This document shows, piece by piece, positions 45,960 to 58,332 of a stretch of 64,000 nucleotides of DNA. The notes under the pieces were generated by a model that worked only from the letters and a program-made list of their open reading frames with translations, made no database searches and was not told where the DNA came from. Made by a program: the position numbers and the translations under genes. The number at the start of each line of letters is the position of its first letter. The first letter of the stretch is position 1. The stretch is from Poecilobothrus nobilitatus (lineage: Eukaryota > Arthropoda > Insecta > Diptera > Dolichopodidae), in contig OX352772.1 in NCBI GenBank assembly GCA_947095535.1, positions 255,575,675-255,639,674 of the forward strand. The letters run 5' to 3'.

Positions 45960-46620
45960 TATCACATATTGCATTTACATTTTCAAAAATAGTTCTGATG
46001 TTGTACTACTTCAATCAAATCTACATTGTTTACAAGAATGGTGCTTGTCCAAGAAATTACAGGTTAACATAGTAAAATGCAAAGTCAAAAGTTTCACGCG
46101 GAAAACATTTCTTTTCATAGATAACATATCATTAAAAAGGGTGTACAGTACAACCGATTTTGGGATCCTTCTGACAAACTTAACTTTAATCTTCACCACA
46201 AAATATGATTTCCAAGTTTTATAAAGAGAAAGGCTAAAAACTTTAGCAACATAGTAAGGACGAAATCTCTTTATTGCTCTTTAGTTTGATCGATTCTAAA
46301 ATACGGTAATTGTCTGGAATTCAATTTTTTAAATACACTCCAATAGATTAGAACCGGTTCAAAAACAATTCCTGCTATTTGCTTTAAGAAACCAATATAA
46401 TTTTGCAGATTATTCTATTCTTTCAAGTTACATCAACTGCATCAACATGAAATAAAGACATGTGTTCTATTAAAGATTTTTTACTAAACTGGCTTATGCT
46501 ACCTAACAATAACATTAATGTGTTAAAGTGTTACCATCATATGATACAAATATATATACAACAGTTTACAACTCTTTCTACATTTTCGCCTTTTTAGTTT
46601 TCTTATAACAAATTTTATTT
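45960..46620 (+). pseudogene. LINE RT C-terminal fragment
   Basis: The plus strand reads VVLLQSNLHCLQEWCLSKKL, QVNIVKCKVKSFTRKTFLF and STTDFGILLTNLTL, then after stops IALFSLIDSKIR and RFKNNSCYLL. These match the region following RT motif C in LINEs (LQxDLxxLxxWCxxNxLxLNxxKC; DLGxxxD). Four or more stops. It picks up where the minus-strand fragment ends. Confidence 0.65.
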
Positions 46621-46650
46621 TAATTTACATTTTATTTTATTTTATTATTA

Positions 46651-47825
46651 TCATCATTATTATATACTTACTTTTTTGTTTTTTGAGATTAACTTTTAAA
46701 AAAAAAATCTTACAACAATTATTTGGTCCTTAATTTACACAAATCAGCAAAATGCAATTTAGTTGAATTTATGTTTAAAAGACTAGCGGCTCCTGCTAAT
46801 GTGTTATTAAATTTTATGTTGCATTCAAATTCATATAGTCGACAGCTACTGACAGTTTAGACAAATACAATTTATGGAAAAACGACAATTCGTATAACTT
46901 CGGATATATTGTTTATTTTGAGACATACATATGCATACTTATTAAAGATATGAAAAATCAAATATTAAACAAAAAGTTAGAATAAACCATCCTTTTTACT
47001 ACGGACTTGTTTATTTATAGTTTTTTTATTTGGTTTTGTGACCCTATAGACCTTTAGACAAATGCGGAAAATAGAACATACATAGGTTTTTATTTTCCAC
47101 TGACAAAACAAAATAAAAAAGGACTAAAACGAAATGTAATTTTCTAAAAAATGTTGCTGTCAAAATTTTCAAATCAATACTACTTTGTTTTGATTTTGAA
47201 ATTTTTGTTTAATAAAATCTGTAAGATTTCGTAAAATTTCAATACTTAAAAGTATTCATATTGAAAAGTAGTTAAGAAACAAAATAAAAAGACCTGGTCT
47301 TATTTAAGGGAGCGTATCGAAAGCCGGTTTATCATAATCCTGTTCTATCAAAATCCTGTTTTTTTAAATCCCACCGATTATTATAAAAAATCAGGTTTTT
47401 TTTTTATTCTTAACCAAAGGTGGAAAATATGGGATTTTTTTTTATTATTTTATTTTATACTTTCTAGTCATAAAGAATAAGTACCTATTAAATTGAATTT
47501 TTTTTTTTTCGTTTTAGTTTTTAAATAACGTTTGTAGGTATCTGTATATTATTTGGTTACATACTATAGTGTACTAGGTATACTTATTAATACTAATGTA
47601 AAAAATAAGCAACAGCCTATATGCCTATATACTTAAACAGGTATAATATACATAAAATGTACAAGCGTATAAAAATCAATCAGAAATTTTTCATATTTTC
47701 AAGTTATGGTACATACATATGTATGTACTTATGTAGCAATAATTAAATAAAAGTAAATTTTTTAGTAACATTTTTCAGAAACAGGTAATAACGTTCTTTT
47801 TTCTAAATAGATTAATTTTGTGTTT
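46651..47825. other. AT-rich spacer, no gene recognised
   Basis: Poly-A/T rich, short frames only. Nothing recognised on either strand. Confidence 0.55.
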
Positions 47826-49257
47826 ATGGGCTCATATCTTCTAACAGTAAGCATCATAAATTAACAAAGTATAAACTTTGTTATACAATTTTTTTATTAA
47901 TCTAATAAGATATTAACCATATAAATCGGACCAATGATCTTCATGCTATAGTTTTTTTAATCAAATTTGTTTGATTCCATAATTTAGTATGCAGATACGT
48001 AGATAAGATACTATATTTCCATATAACAATATAATTTTTTTTTTCTAAACTAATTTCTGTAAATTAATTTTGTAATATTATAATACGATTTAGCATTTGT
48101 TAATATAATATTCTTTTTTTTTAGGCAAATTCTCATTTCAAAAATTTCTGGTGAATTCTCTTTCCGTAATCATAGTAAGCATACATAATTTTATTTTTTT
48201 CTTAAAAATGTCTGTAACTAATTCTGTAATGTAGCAAACTATTGGACTTTTGTTTTTTTCTTTCAGTATTCATCGTTCGTCAATACTCATTTTTTTTTGT
48301 GTTATTTACTTAAGTTTAATGTTAAAGCAAAAAGAGGATTTGTAATTTATATAAAAGTATATATGTATGTGGTATTATTTTTTTTTCGTGTGAATCTTAA
48401 AATTTGTTTAAAATATTCTTAAAAAAAAAAAAACAAAGAAAACTAGTGTCGCCAGTGCTCGAAATTCGAGCACATGTCACCAATCGCTCGGCATTTGAAC
48501 GGATTGAGAGAAATCTTCAACAGACACAAAGAAAATCAATATGGGCTCATATCTTCTAACAGTAAACATCATAAATTAACAAAGTATAAACTTTGTTATA
48601 CAATTCTTTTATTAATCTAATAAGATATTAACCATATAAATCGGACCAATGATCTTCATGCTATAGCTTTTTTAATCAAATTTGTTTGATTCCATAATTT
48701 AGTATGCAGATACGTAGATAAGATACTATATTTCCATATAACATTATAAATTTTTTTTTCTAAACTAATTTCTGTAAATTAATTTTGTAATGTTATAATA
48801 CGATTTAGCATTTGTTAATATAATATTCTTTTTTTTTAGGCAAATTCTCATTTCAAAAATTTCTGGTGAATTCTCTTTCCGTAATCATAATAGGCATACA
48901 TAATTTTATTTTTTTCTTAAAAATGTCTGTAACTAATTCTGTAATGTAGCAAACTATTGGACTTTTGTTTTTTTCTTTCAGTATTCATCGTTCGTCAATA
49001 CTCATTTTTTTTTTTGTGTTATTTACTTAAGTTTAATGTTAAAGCAAAAAGAGGATTTGTAATTTATATAAAAGTATATATGTATGTGGTATTATTTTTT
49101 TTTCGTGTGAATCTTAAAATTTGTTTAAAATATTCTTAAAAAAAAAAAAACAAAGAAAACTAGTGTCGCCAGTGCTCGAAATTCGAGCACATGTCACCAA
49201 TCGCTCGGCATTTGAACGGATTGAGAGGCATCTTCAACAGACACAAAGAAAATCTAA
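47826..49257. repeat. 717-bp tandem duplication, two copies
   Basis: Copy 1 is 47826-48540 and copy 2 is 48541-49257; the spacing is 715 at the start and 717 near the end. Both begin ATGGGCTCATATCTTCTAAC and end GACACAAAGAAAATC. The copies differ by few substitutions, so the duplication is recent. Each contains a GC-richer block with the near-perfect dyad GTGCTCGAA-A-TTCGAGCAC near 48456 and 49173. The content is not coding. Confidence 0.9.
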
Positions 49258-50395
49258 CGAATTCAATATATTTGTGCGCTGTAAAAATAAGTGATCCTAA
49301 TAAGTAATTCAAAATGCATACATAATTAAAATTTATCGTACATACTCATATAAATAATAATTTGTTTTTGAAAAGCAAACATATTTTTTCATTCAATAAA
49401 AATATTAAAATATTTATATTAGATTTTTAAAAATATTTTATAACATCAATAATATTGTGTATTGTATTGGTGTGTATGTGAATTGTATTGTGAAAATTGA
49501 GAGAGTTTTGACAGTTTCTTTTTTTCATTTTTTTGCTTAGAAAAAAGTAGAAAATTAAGAAATTTTAGCAATTTTCATTTACAACTTTAAAAATGAAATA
49601 CTACCCTAAATATATCGAAATTTATATTAAAATGTGTTACAAAATTTTTTGTAACACATATTAAAAATTCAAGGTTTAACTCGAATTTTTAATTATATTT
49701 TTCTCAAAATATATTTTCCAACTTTTTCTAGCATTTCTTGACTCCAGCCATTTTGAAATGTTTAAATAACAAAAAAAAAAAAATTTTTTCTTTGCTATCT
49801 GTCAATTTTTTAAAAGCTTTCTAAAAAAAAGTGGGATAAAGCAGCTAACAAAATTTAATTTTATATCGAGTTTTAATATATATAATTTTAATGAAAATAT
49901 ATAAATTATATATTAAAAAAAAATTAAAATCCTAAATACTGGTGAAAAAATTAACTTTCTATCAATTTTTTTTAGTATCATTACAAGTATTGGAAAAAAA
50001 AAAGAACCTGACATTTTTGATAAGCAATTTTATTTTTTCGATACACACTATAAAAAAAAATAAGGTGCATTAAGAATAGTGCAATATTTATATTTTTTAA
50101 TATAATTTTTTTTATTGCTTTTTAATTATGGTTCGTACTTTTTGTGTACGAGCATTTTCCCTAATATTCCGGATTTAAAATTAGTTGATGAAAATTGTAT
50201 TTTTAATTTTAATAATTTAGTAACTAAAATTGAAGAAAAAATTTATTTAAATGGCTGACTTTTGTTTAAAAATAAATCTTATATTGTGTTATACTGTTTA
50301 GAAAATGAGAATTATTACTGTTTAGAAATGAGAATTGAGAAAAAACTCGGTGAAAAGGTATAGTTATAATACAATAATAATGTCATTTTTAATCT
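49258..50395. other. AT-rich spacer, no gene recognised
   Basis: No motif-bearing frame on either strand. Confidence 0.5.
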
Positions 50396-50695
50396 ATGCC
50401 CATTCTAAATCTACATTCAGTTCTTAGTAAATTTCTTTTTCTTCCCTCTATTAGGTATCTTCGAAAATTATCTTCAAGTTTACATATAACACCAGATCAT
50501 AAAAATGACGAAAATGATGATCATTATTTAACTGCTGCATCTCAGTTCTTAAATACATATTATTCATATACAGATCTACTATATGTACACGAAATAAATA
50601 CCATATCAATTTTTCAAATTAATTTAATTCGCTCACTTTTTTTGTGCTATTACTGTACCAAATTACTGCTCTCTTTAAAGAGCTTTAAGCTTTAG
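50396..50695 (+). other. Open frame of 99 residues, unrecognised
   Basis: Starts at ATG and runs to TAG. The protein is Leu/Ser/Tyr-rich with an acidic patch (DHKNDENDDHYLTAASQFLN) and no family I know. It is somewhat longer than expected by chance at this base composition, but without homologous context it may be fortuitous. Nothing upstream resembles a promoter with confidence. Confidence 0.2.
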
Positions 50696-50881
50696 GAAAA
50701 AAATGAAAAAATTTTACAAAATTCGGGTAGACTTTTTTTTATCAACGTTTTTATAAATAAAAAAATTATAAATTCAATTTTTTTTTTTATTCAGATAATG
50801 TAAAAAATTATGAATTTTAAGGTTTACTTAGAAATTTTTTCAAAAAAATGTCTATTTTAGAAGTTATTAAAGATTTAAAGT

Positions 50882-50938
50882 TACCCCACTATTTAGCTTT
50901 TACTTTTCCCATAAGAGCCAATGTAAATAGTGGGGTAA
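50882..50938. repeat. Inverted repeat (13-bp arms)
   Basis: ACCCCACTATTTA and its complement TAAATAGTGGGGT are separated by about 30 nt. It could form a hairpin. No terminator role is implied in this eukaryotic context. Confidence 0.55.
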
Positions 50939-51180
50939 ATTGAGCTTTCGTTCTCTTCAGTTCCTGTCTTGATAGTTTATGTAGTTTATGGTTACAACAT
51001 TTAGTAGTATATAACACCTTGCTACATGAGGTGGTAATTATTGAAGGCAACCCCCACTGTCACTGTAGCGGCTAATATTATTGGTATTAGTATTCTTATT
51101 AATAATATTATTTTACTACAGAGTCAGGGCCATCAGTGGATTACAACGTGCAGCAGTATATAACACCTTATTTGCATGAT
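50939..51180. other. Spacer, no gene recognised
   Basis: The string GTATATAACACCTT occurs twice (near 51008 and 51155), a small direct repeat. Otherwise featureless. Confidence 0.45.
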
Positions 51181-51305
51181 ATAATGAATTATTATTTATT
51201 TATTATTTAATATTTATTGTTATTATTATTACTATTATTGTTATTACTATTATTATTAATATTATTACTGTTATTATTATTATTATTACTACTATTAATT
51301 ATATG
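51181..51305. repeat. TTA/TTAT microsatellite
   Basis: An almost uninterrupted run of TTATTA, with occasional C or G interruptions. Confidence 0.9.
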
Positions 51306-51352
51306 ATATACATTATTACGATATAAAAGTACTACATCCTTTTTTTTATTTA

Positions 51353-51426
51353 TGACCTGACCGGGGTTTGAACCCAAGACCCTTCGATTGAAAGGTTGGC
51401 TACTTAACCACTGCGCCATGAGTCAG
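51353..51426 (-). repeat. tRNA-derived (SINE-like) sequence
   Basis: The minus strand has an A box TGGCGCAGTGG and a B box GGTTCAAACCC at tRNA spacing, with a partial anticodon-arm hairpin (CCTT...AAGG). The acceptor stem pairs poorly and the invariant T33 position is C, so it is not a sound tRNA gene. The adjacent poly-T stretch (AAAAAAGGATG on the minus strand) and microsatellite fit a SINE relic. Confidence 0.6.
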
Positions 51427-52463
51427 ATCTTATTATTATTATTTATCTTTATTATTTATTATTCATCAACTCAAAATAGTTGTGTTCGGAGTTCTTCGGT
51501 CCGAACTACACTTCTTGCTTAGATGAATAATTTTTATTTATGTTTAAGATTTAATATTAAAACAAAGTGTTCAAATTTTTAATTTAATGTCTTTTTTTTC
51601 TTTCAGCTTCACTTTTTGGTAAATTGATTAATAACCAAAGTGAAACTTCTATAACTCGAACTTTCTAAATTTTCGGAATTTGTTTCGAATTAAGGAGAAT
51701 TCGAGTAGTAGACTTAAAAAAAATTGCACAAAGCATAATTAAATTCATTTTTGATAAATATTTTAATTTTCTACCGGGGATATTAATTTTCAAATTTACA
51801 ACGAACACAAAAAATATGTTATTTGCCTGAACTGAATGTTTATAACTGTCAAATATGGAAACATGTACAACTATGTACCTACATGCACATCATGTTAACA
51901 AATAATGGTGAAAACTAAAACAAAAATGAGAGGATGATAACAAAAAAAACAAAAAGAATAACAGAAGTTATATTTTGGTTTCAATTTAATTCAACAAAAG
52001 TTCGAGTTAAGGAAACTTTTTTACTCAAAATGACATTAAATAGTTCGAATAAGAGAAAAATTCCAGTTTAAGAGATTTCCGAATAAGAGAAACTAATTTA
52101 TATAAACAGTTGATATAAAATTTTAAATGCATCAAAATAGTTCGAGGTCAGGAGTAGTGCGAGTTTAGGAAGGTATAAGTTAGGGAAGTTCCATACCTTT
52201 TTTTGAAAAATAAAATTTAGTTATGTGGCTGTTTGATTTTGAAAGTTTAAGTTAAAAAAATTTGCGAAGTATTGTTGTCAAATTAAATAATACATGTAGA
52301 ATGACAATTGACATTTGACAGTATATTAAACCACATTGCTATGGCGATGTTATTTATTTATTTTTACAAAATAGAGAAGTTTATTTATAATATTTAATCA
52401 AAGATAATGAAAACAACTAGATGTACACTCCATATAAAAAATTTTTTTTAAAATAAAACCCTA
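51427..52463. other. Spacer, no gene recognised
   Basis: Contains repeated TTCGAGTTAAGG/TTCGAATTAAGG-like strings (51650-52170). No coding motif. Confidence 0.5.
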
Positions 52464-52470
52464 ATATGGG

Positions 52471-52513
52471 CATAAAGAAACTATACTATATAGAGAACTC
52501 ACGTAGAACAAAA
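52471..52513. repeat. P-type transposon terminal inverted repeat, left
   Basis: Pairs with 58333-58375; the outer 25 bp are identical. Confidence 0.9.
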
Positions 52514-53529
52514 ATATTAAGCATTTTTCTACAATTTTGAAACATCCCATTAAATAATAAATACAATTTTGAAACATATAATTAAATAATAAATACAATC
52601 GCACGAAACATCCAAATTTGCTTATAGTATTATACATTAGCTGGGATATTTTGTGTGACCGATTGTATACTATAGTAATAAAGTTAAGTAACAATACAAC
52701 AGAGAAAAGAAGTAGAAATAGAAATGCATAGGCAAATAGTGCAAATAGGCACATATACATACATAAAATAAAAATTATGCATGCTTTTAAATTTTTTTTT
52801 TTGAATGAATATTCGTTATATGTAAATATGTATTTTGTAAGTACATATATATTTTTGTAAATTTTTTTATTTGAGCCCACTTTTTTTTTCTTTGTTGTTA
52901 TTTTTGTTTGGTATTAAAAATTTTAAGGGAGCATATTTATTAAAGTGCTTAAAAGTGCAAAAATAAATTTATAAATGTATACTTATTATTTTTTTTTACA
53001 TTTTTAATTGTCCATTTTTTTGCTATTTGAAATTTGTAAAAACTATGAATTGTCTTGGATAATTTAATTTAGTTATTTAGTATATTTTTTTGTTTAATGT
53101 TTTTGTTATATGTTTTGTAATATTAATATTATGTTAATTAATTCAACTAATGTAATTTTATTTTATACCTATTTATTATTTTGTATTGTTTTAGCTTTTA
53201 ATTTTAAAAAACTTAAAACATTAAAAACTTAACTTTATTCTTTCCTGTTCTAACTTTTTTATTTTTTTCTGGATATATATTCTTTTCTAGAATCTATTAA
53301 AATACTAAAAATCAATTGATTTGATGAAAATCGAATCAAAAAACTTAAATTTAACACTATTGCTTACATTTGAAGTAAATACATATTAAATTTTACACTT
53401 TGTTCTCAAGTGCGACATTTTTCTACTACATTCATCTCTTTCAAATCAAAAATATTAGAAGCATATAAAACATTTACATATTTTCATTTTATGTATCTAT
53501 GTATATGTACCTATGTGTATTACATTATA

Positions 53530-53915
53530 CAATAGAAAAATAACATATAGATAAGAAAATCGTATGGGAATTTTTTAAACACTTTTTTTTTTTAACTTTA
53601 GAAAAAAAAAAACATGGGAAGAAATTGCTGTTAAATGTAATAATAAAAATAATGTTAATAAAAGTAAATAATCTGTATAATAAAAATTTTATTTATACGA
53701 CTAAACTATATTTTTGTTGAGTTGTATGTATGCATACACTTTTTTCATTCTTTTTTATTTATTTGTGTTGTTTTTGTTATTATGAATGTTTTGAATATAG
53801 AAAAATAAAAAGAAAAAAAGAAAAAATTATTTAGATTAGAATTTATTTAGAGTTAATATTTGTTAATATTTTTTATAGAGGATGATATTCTTATTTCTTA
53901 TTTGTATATACTTAT
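53530..53915. repeat. P-type transposon internal long inverted repeat, left arm
   Basis: Pairs with 57880-58250. Shared landmarks (plus sense) are ATAACATATAGATAAG, ATCGTATGGGAATTTTTTAA, GACTAAACTATATTTTTGTT and GAGGATGATATTCTTATTTC. A few indels separate the arms. Confidence 0.88.
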
Positions 53916-54527
53916 GTAGGTACATATGTTATTTGTCTATGTTAATATGTATTTTAAAGTTACTTATTTATGTACAAAATTTTCAATATAGCCTTGGCTT
54001 ATATTTGTATTAAATATTTAATATGGCCAATAATTTAAATTTAAATGTGGCTATAATAAAAAATTTAATTTTTCAAAATTGGGGAAATAATTTTATCATT
54101 CTACCCAAATTGTCCCAAAAGCATTTTATCATAACTCAAAAACTAAAAAGGTTAGAGTTTATTAAAATAAGAAGGAATAAAAACTTTCTTTCTATACCTT
54201 TTGAAACAATTTTAAAAAGGAGTAGCTAGGTATTCTAAGTATTTAATATTTTTTATTAAACTTATTAAGATAAAAACAAAACTTCAAACAAAAAATAAAA
54301 GGTGCAGCTACATTTTTTTCCATTTTTTTTATTAAACTAAATAACAATTATAAAATTAAAAATGAAAGAACAAAAGGATTTATAAAAAAACAAAAAATGA
54401 TTTCAACGTTCAAAAATTATAAAGTAAATTCAAAATTATAAAGTAGTTTTTATTTCTAAAATTGGCGTGAAATACTATACCTACTATAGCAGTAAAATTC
54501 AATTTTTTTGATTTATTTTATTTTCAT

Positions 54528-57500
54528 TTATGGCTTTAAAATTTTTAGTTTTGGATTTGATATTTCTATTTTCTTCCGCGTTTGATTTTGTTCTGTGAGT
54601 ATTTCTTTTTTACCAACTTTCCAAGAACAATGTTTTCTCAATACCACCAAAATTAAAAAATCCAATGCTTTCTTACGGTGAAAATAACAGTTTCCCGAAC
54701 AATTAAACCAGCTTTTAAACTCTTCTTGTGCATTAGTCGCTTCAATACATATCTTTATTATAGTTTTCTTTAACTGGCAAATTGCTATATTTTCATTTAT
54801 AAAATTTTTAAATATTTGAATATGAAACTTGCAAATTTTAAAAAATAAATCTGACGGTAGAACTAAACTGCCAAAATCAGAATTTTCAGAATAACTCCTA
54901 TGAAATATTAGTAATTCTGACGATGATGATAATGTTTTATCGTCAGATTTTTGTAGAATTTTTTCACAATAACTACATGAAATAGTTTTAAAAAGTTTGA
55001 ACAGTACATAGCCTGCAAAATATATAATGGAAGAATCGCTTAATAAAGTAGACGTATTAAGATTTGGATCACAATTTTCGTTTTGAGAGATTTCAAAATT
55101 TTCAATATATTTTTCATAATTATTTGATGAGACGCTTGTAAATAGATTAAACTCTGCTTCTGGATTAAGAATATTATCTGATAATGTTAAATTTAAACTA
55201 TTTCTTAAATATTCATCGTCATCAGGCTCACAGTTCATTAGATTCGAAGAATAACTAAGAAGTTTCATTGACATTATTCTACCCATTACATCGTTAAACT
55301 TTTTTACTGATGGATTTCTAGAAAAGCCATTATGACCACGAATTGTAGCAAAAAAATGTTCGATTGCGTCCGAATTTTTTTTGTTTGTCAAAATGTAAGA
55401 GATATGCAATTTGGGATTAGCAAAAAAATCATCTGACAAAGAAAGTATTGCATCAATTGTTTGCAACAAACCATCAACCCAGTAAACTTTAGTAGGAACT
55501 TTTATTTCGGATAAATATTGTTTAATATAGTGTAAGAACTTATAAACTTGATTATCTTTTTCCAAAGATGATTTTAGAAGCCTGCGATTATCATATCTAA
55601 TTTTGCTGTTTAAACAATCAAAAATATTGTTAATTTTTTCTAAAAATAAAGCTGTTGAAATTGCTTTCGAATGAATATGTGGAGGAAATAAATTTTGATC
55701 TACAATTGTTTTAATTCCAGCAGCACAGCTAGAACTTAAAACTTCTGTAGCTAGACTAACATTCATTTTCTGAAATGCGTTTGGATTTATATGACTATCA
55801 GTCAATTGTGGAAATAATTTTGTTGTATTTTTTCTTTCCATGGAATGCAATTCGCTCAGTACACTCCAGCTAGCCACTCCTTCTGGTGTTTCTATGTCAT
55901 ATTTTAGCAAGCTATTTCTGCAATTTTTAATAACATGGCAGATATCGTAAATAACATACACTGTTCGATTATTATAGATAATAAAAGGTCTGTTTTTGGA
56001 CACATTCATATGTTTAAATGCACTTCTATTGTTGCTACCTTGATCACATATTATTGAGTTCACAGTCAAACCCATTTGAAAACAAAGATCAATGTTTTTA
56101 TTAATTAAAGTCTTTAATCTGTCTCCTGTTATGGCATTTTTAGATGAATAATAACTAATTATCGTTTTCCAGTCGCTAAAATCACTACGGACCATAAATG
56201 CGAGGATTTCCTTTGCTACTTTTTGCTAAGATCTGCCTTCTCCTAAATCTTCTAGTCCAATTATTTTATCGTGATATTCTGAATAGTTTAGTTCTGGTTT
56301 TATAGCCATTGCATCAAAAATTAATGATACCTGTTTCCCTTGATCATCTAAAATTTTAATCTTTTCTGATATGGCATCAAAAATAGGTTGATTAAATCTA
56401 GGTGTTAAATGTTTAATAGGTGTCCATTTATAAATTGAACTATTTGATGGTAAATTTAAATCTAATCCACGGAGGAAAGTGTAAGTTGAGCTTGATTTAT
56501 AATGAATGTTCATGGCTAAATTTCGTTGCTCTAGTGGATATTCTATATTTGGGCTAGTACGTTTAGAAAGTAACATTTTGGCTAGTATTTTAGTATTATT
56601 ATTGATATGGTCTATTTTATCTATTATTATTGAAATATAAGTTTGAGCATTGAAAGTAGTTGAATTATATACTTTTTTCTTTAAAAAAGCAAGTTTAAAA
56701 TAATTTTTTTTGTTCTTAAGTATTAGATGTTTATTTTTGATCTGTAATTGTTTTAGTTTCCTTTGCATCATTGCACATTTTTTTGCATAAAAATCTCTAT
56801 TTTGTTCATTTTTTAAACAAAATTTACAGAAATCAGCTTCGATCGAACTTACTGATAATGTGCGTCTTGTTGTCGGAGATGGTAATTTTTGAATATCATC
56901 AAGTGTTAAATGAGCGTTTTCTAAATTTCTCGAAGTATAAATTTTTTTAGTTAAATTATGAACATATGGTTTCGGAGAAGTATGATTTTCCTCAGCGATC
57001 ACAAATTCATATTTATTTAACCTTTCATTAATGGATAAATTTTCATTCGCAAAGTTTATTGTAGATAACTACGAATAAAAATTTTTGTATATAGTTATCT
57101 TTTTTTTTTAATAATATCATACCTATCAACAATATCAAAAACTTTGCCTGTAAATTACAGTTGGGATATGCAGTTTTCTTTAAATTTCTTTTAATGAAAC
57201 TATAACTACCGAAATGTTTTTCACATATATATTTCCGAGTTTTTAATCTATTTTTTTCAGTTAAATTACAGCGTTCCATCCAAATATTATTTAAATCATT
57301 ATTTTTAGACGGAAACCTAAAAAATCTGAGTTTTGGTATATTATTTGTTTTGTTCCCGCAATGTTCTAAAACACATTTAATAGAGAAGGTTCGTCTACTT
57401 TTATTATTTGAATTATTATTTGGTTCTTTATTATTGTTTCTAATTTCTAAATTTTTTTCTTTCAAAATCTCTGCAATTTTAGCATAAGAAGAATTTTTTA

Positions 57501-57642
57501 ATTTTTTTAATCCGAAAAATGATTTGGGAAAATGAAAATCACAAATGAAAGTTTTTCCTTTTTTCGGAAATTCAACGAACTTTGTTTCAGGATTTTTGGA
57601 TTTTGTCCTTCCACAACCAACAATAAAACATTTCAAACCCAT
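54528..57642 (-). pseudogene. P-type transposase with two THAP domains, one in-frame stop
   Basis: Exon 1 (57642-57148) starts at ATG. A short THAP-like finger (Cys5, Cys10, Cys34-x2-His37; spacing too short) is followed by a full THAP (Cys90, Cys95, Trp121, Cys140-x2-His143, closing AYP). A predicted 79-bp intron (57147-57069, GC-AG ends, phase 0) joins STINFANENL. Exon 2 (57068-54528) has a Lys-rich coiled coil (QRKLKQLQIKNKHLILKNKK), then the RNase H-like core. Candidate catalytic acids are Asp in LIFDAMAIK (56313-56315), Asp in IICDQGSNN (56043-56045) and Glu in DAIEHFFATIRG (55359-55361). YDICHVIKNCRN fits the GTP-binding insertion. One TAG at 56226-56228 interrupts GEGRS-QKVAKEIL. In the family the protein cuts and pastes element DNA. 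No other lesion is seen. Confidence 0.9.
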
Positions 57643-57879
57643 TTAAGAACTAATTTTATTGGTATACCTAGTTAAAAATTTTAAAATAAGACAATTAAAC
57701 AACTAAAAGTATTTGTTTTAACCATTAAATTTTAACTACCAAAAGAAATATTTTGCAAAAATAAAAGAACTTAATTTTTCATATGTATGCATATACACGT
57801 ACACATATACAAAATATTTTTGTTAAAAATGAAAGTAACATAACGTTGCATTCGACAACGATGCAATATTCTTTATACT

Positions 57880-58250
57880 TTTTTATACAAATAAGAAATA
57901 AGAATATCATCCTCTATAAAAAATATTAACAAATATTAACTCTAAATAAATTCTAATCTAAATAATTTTTTCTTTTTATTTTTCTATATTCCAAACATTC
58001 ATAATAACAAAAACAACACAAATAAATAAAAAAGAATGAAAAAAGTGTATGCATACATACAACTCAACAAAAATATAGTTTAGTCGTATAAATAACATTT
58101 TTATTATACAGATTATACATTTTATTAACATTATTTTTATTATTACATTTAACAGCAATTTCTTCCCATGTTTTTTTTTCTAAAGTTAAAAAAAAAAAAG
58201 TGTTTAAAAAATTCCCATACGATTTACTTATCTATATGTTATTTGTCTAT
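57880..58250. repeat. P-type transposon internal long inverted repeat, right arm
   Basis: Inverted partner of 53530-53915. Confidence 0.88.
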
Positions 58251-58332
58251 GATTATACGTATGCATATTACAGTATGCATTGGTGAGTGTAGTAAATTTA
58301 GATAAACTGAAATTGAAAAAGTGGTCAAAAAA

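Larger units (their letters stand above)
44640..46650. mobile_element. Decayed LINE with inverted 5' part
   Basis: The minus strand (45470 to 44640) carries endonuclease and RT-core pieces. The plus strand (45960-46620) carries the RT C-terminal part of what looks like the same LINE. The inverted upstream segment followed by a direct 3' segment is the arrangement produced by twin priming during target-primed reverse transcription. The 500 bp between (45470-45960) has no recognised motif. Confidence 0.65.

Noticed and set aside
51207..51419. Protein frame MAQWLSSQPFNRRVLGSNPG followed by an Asn tract
   Set aside because: This is the translation of the tRNA-derived relic and the adjacent microsatellite.
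51353..51426. A functional tRNA gene on the minus strand
   Set aside because: The acceptor stem does not pair well and position 33 is not T; SINE relic preferred.
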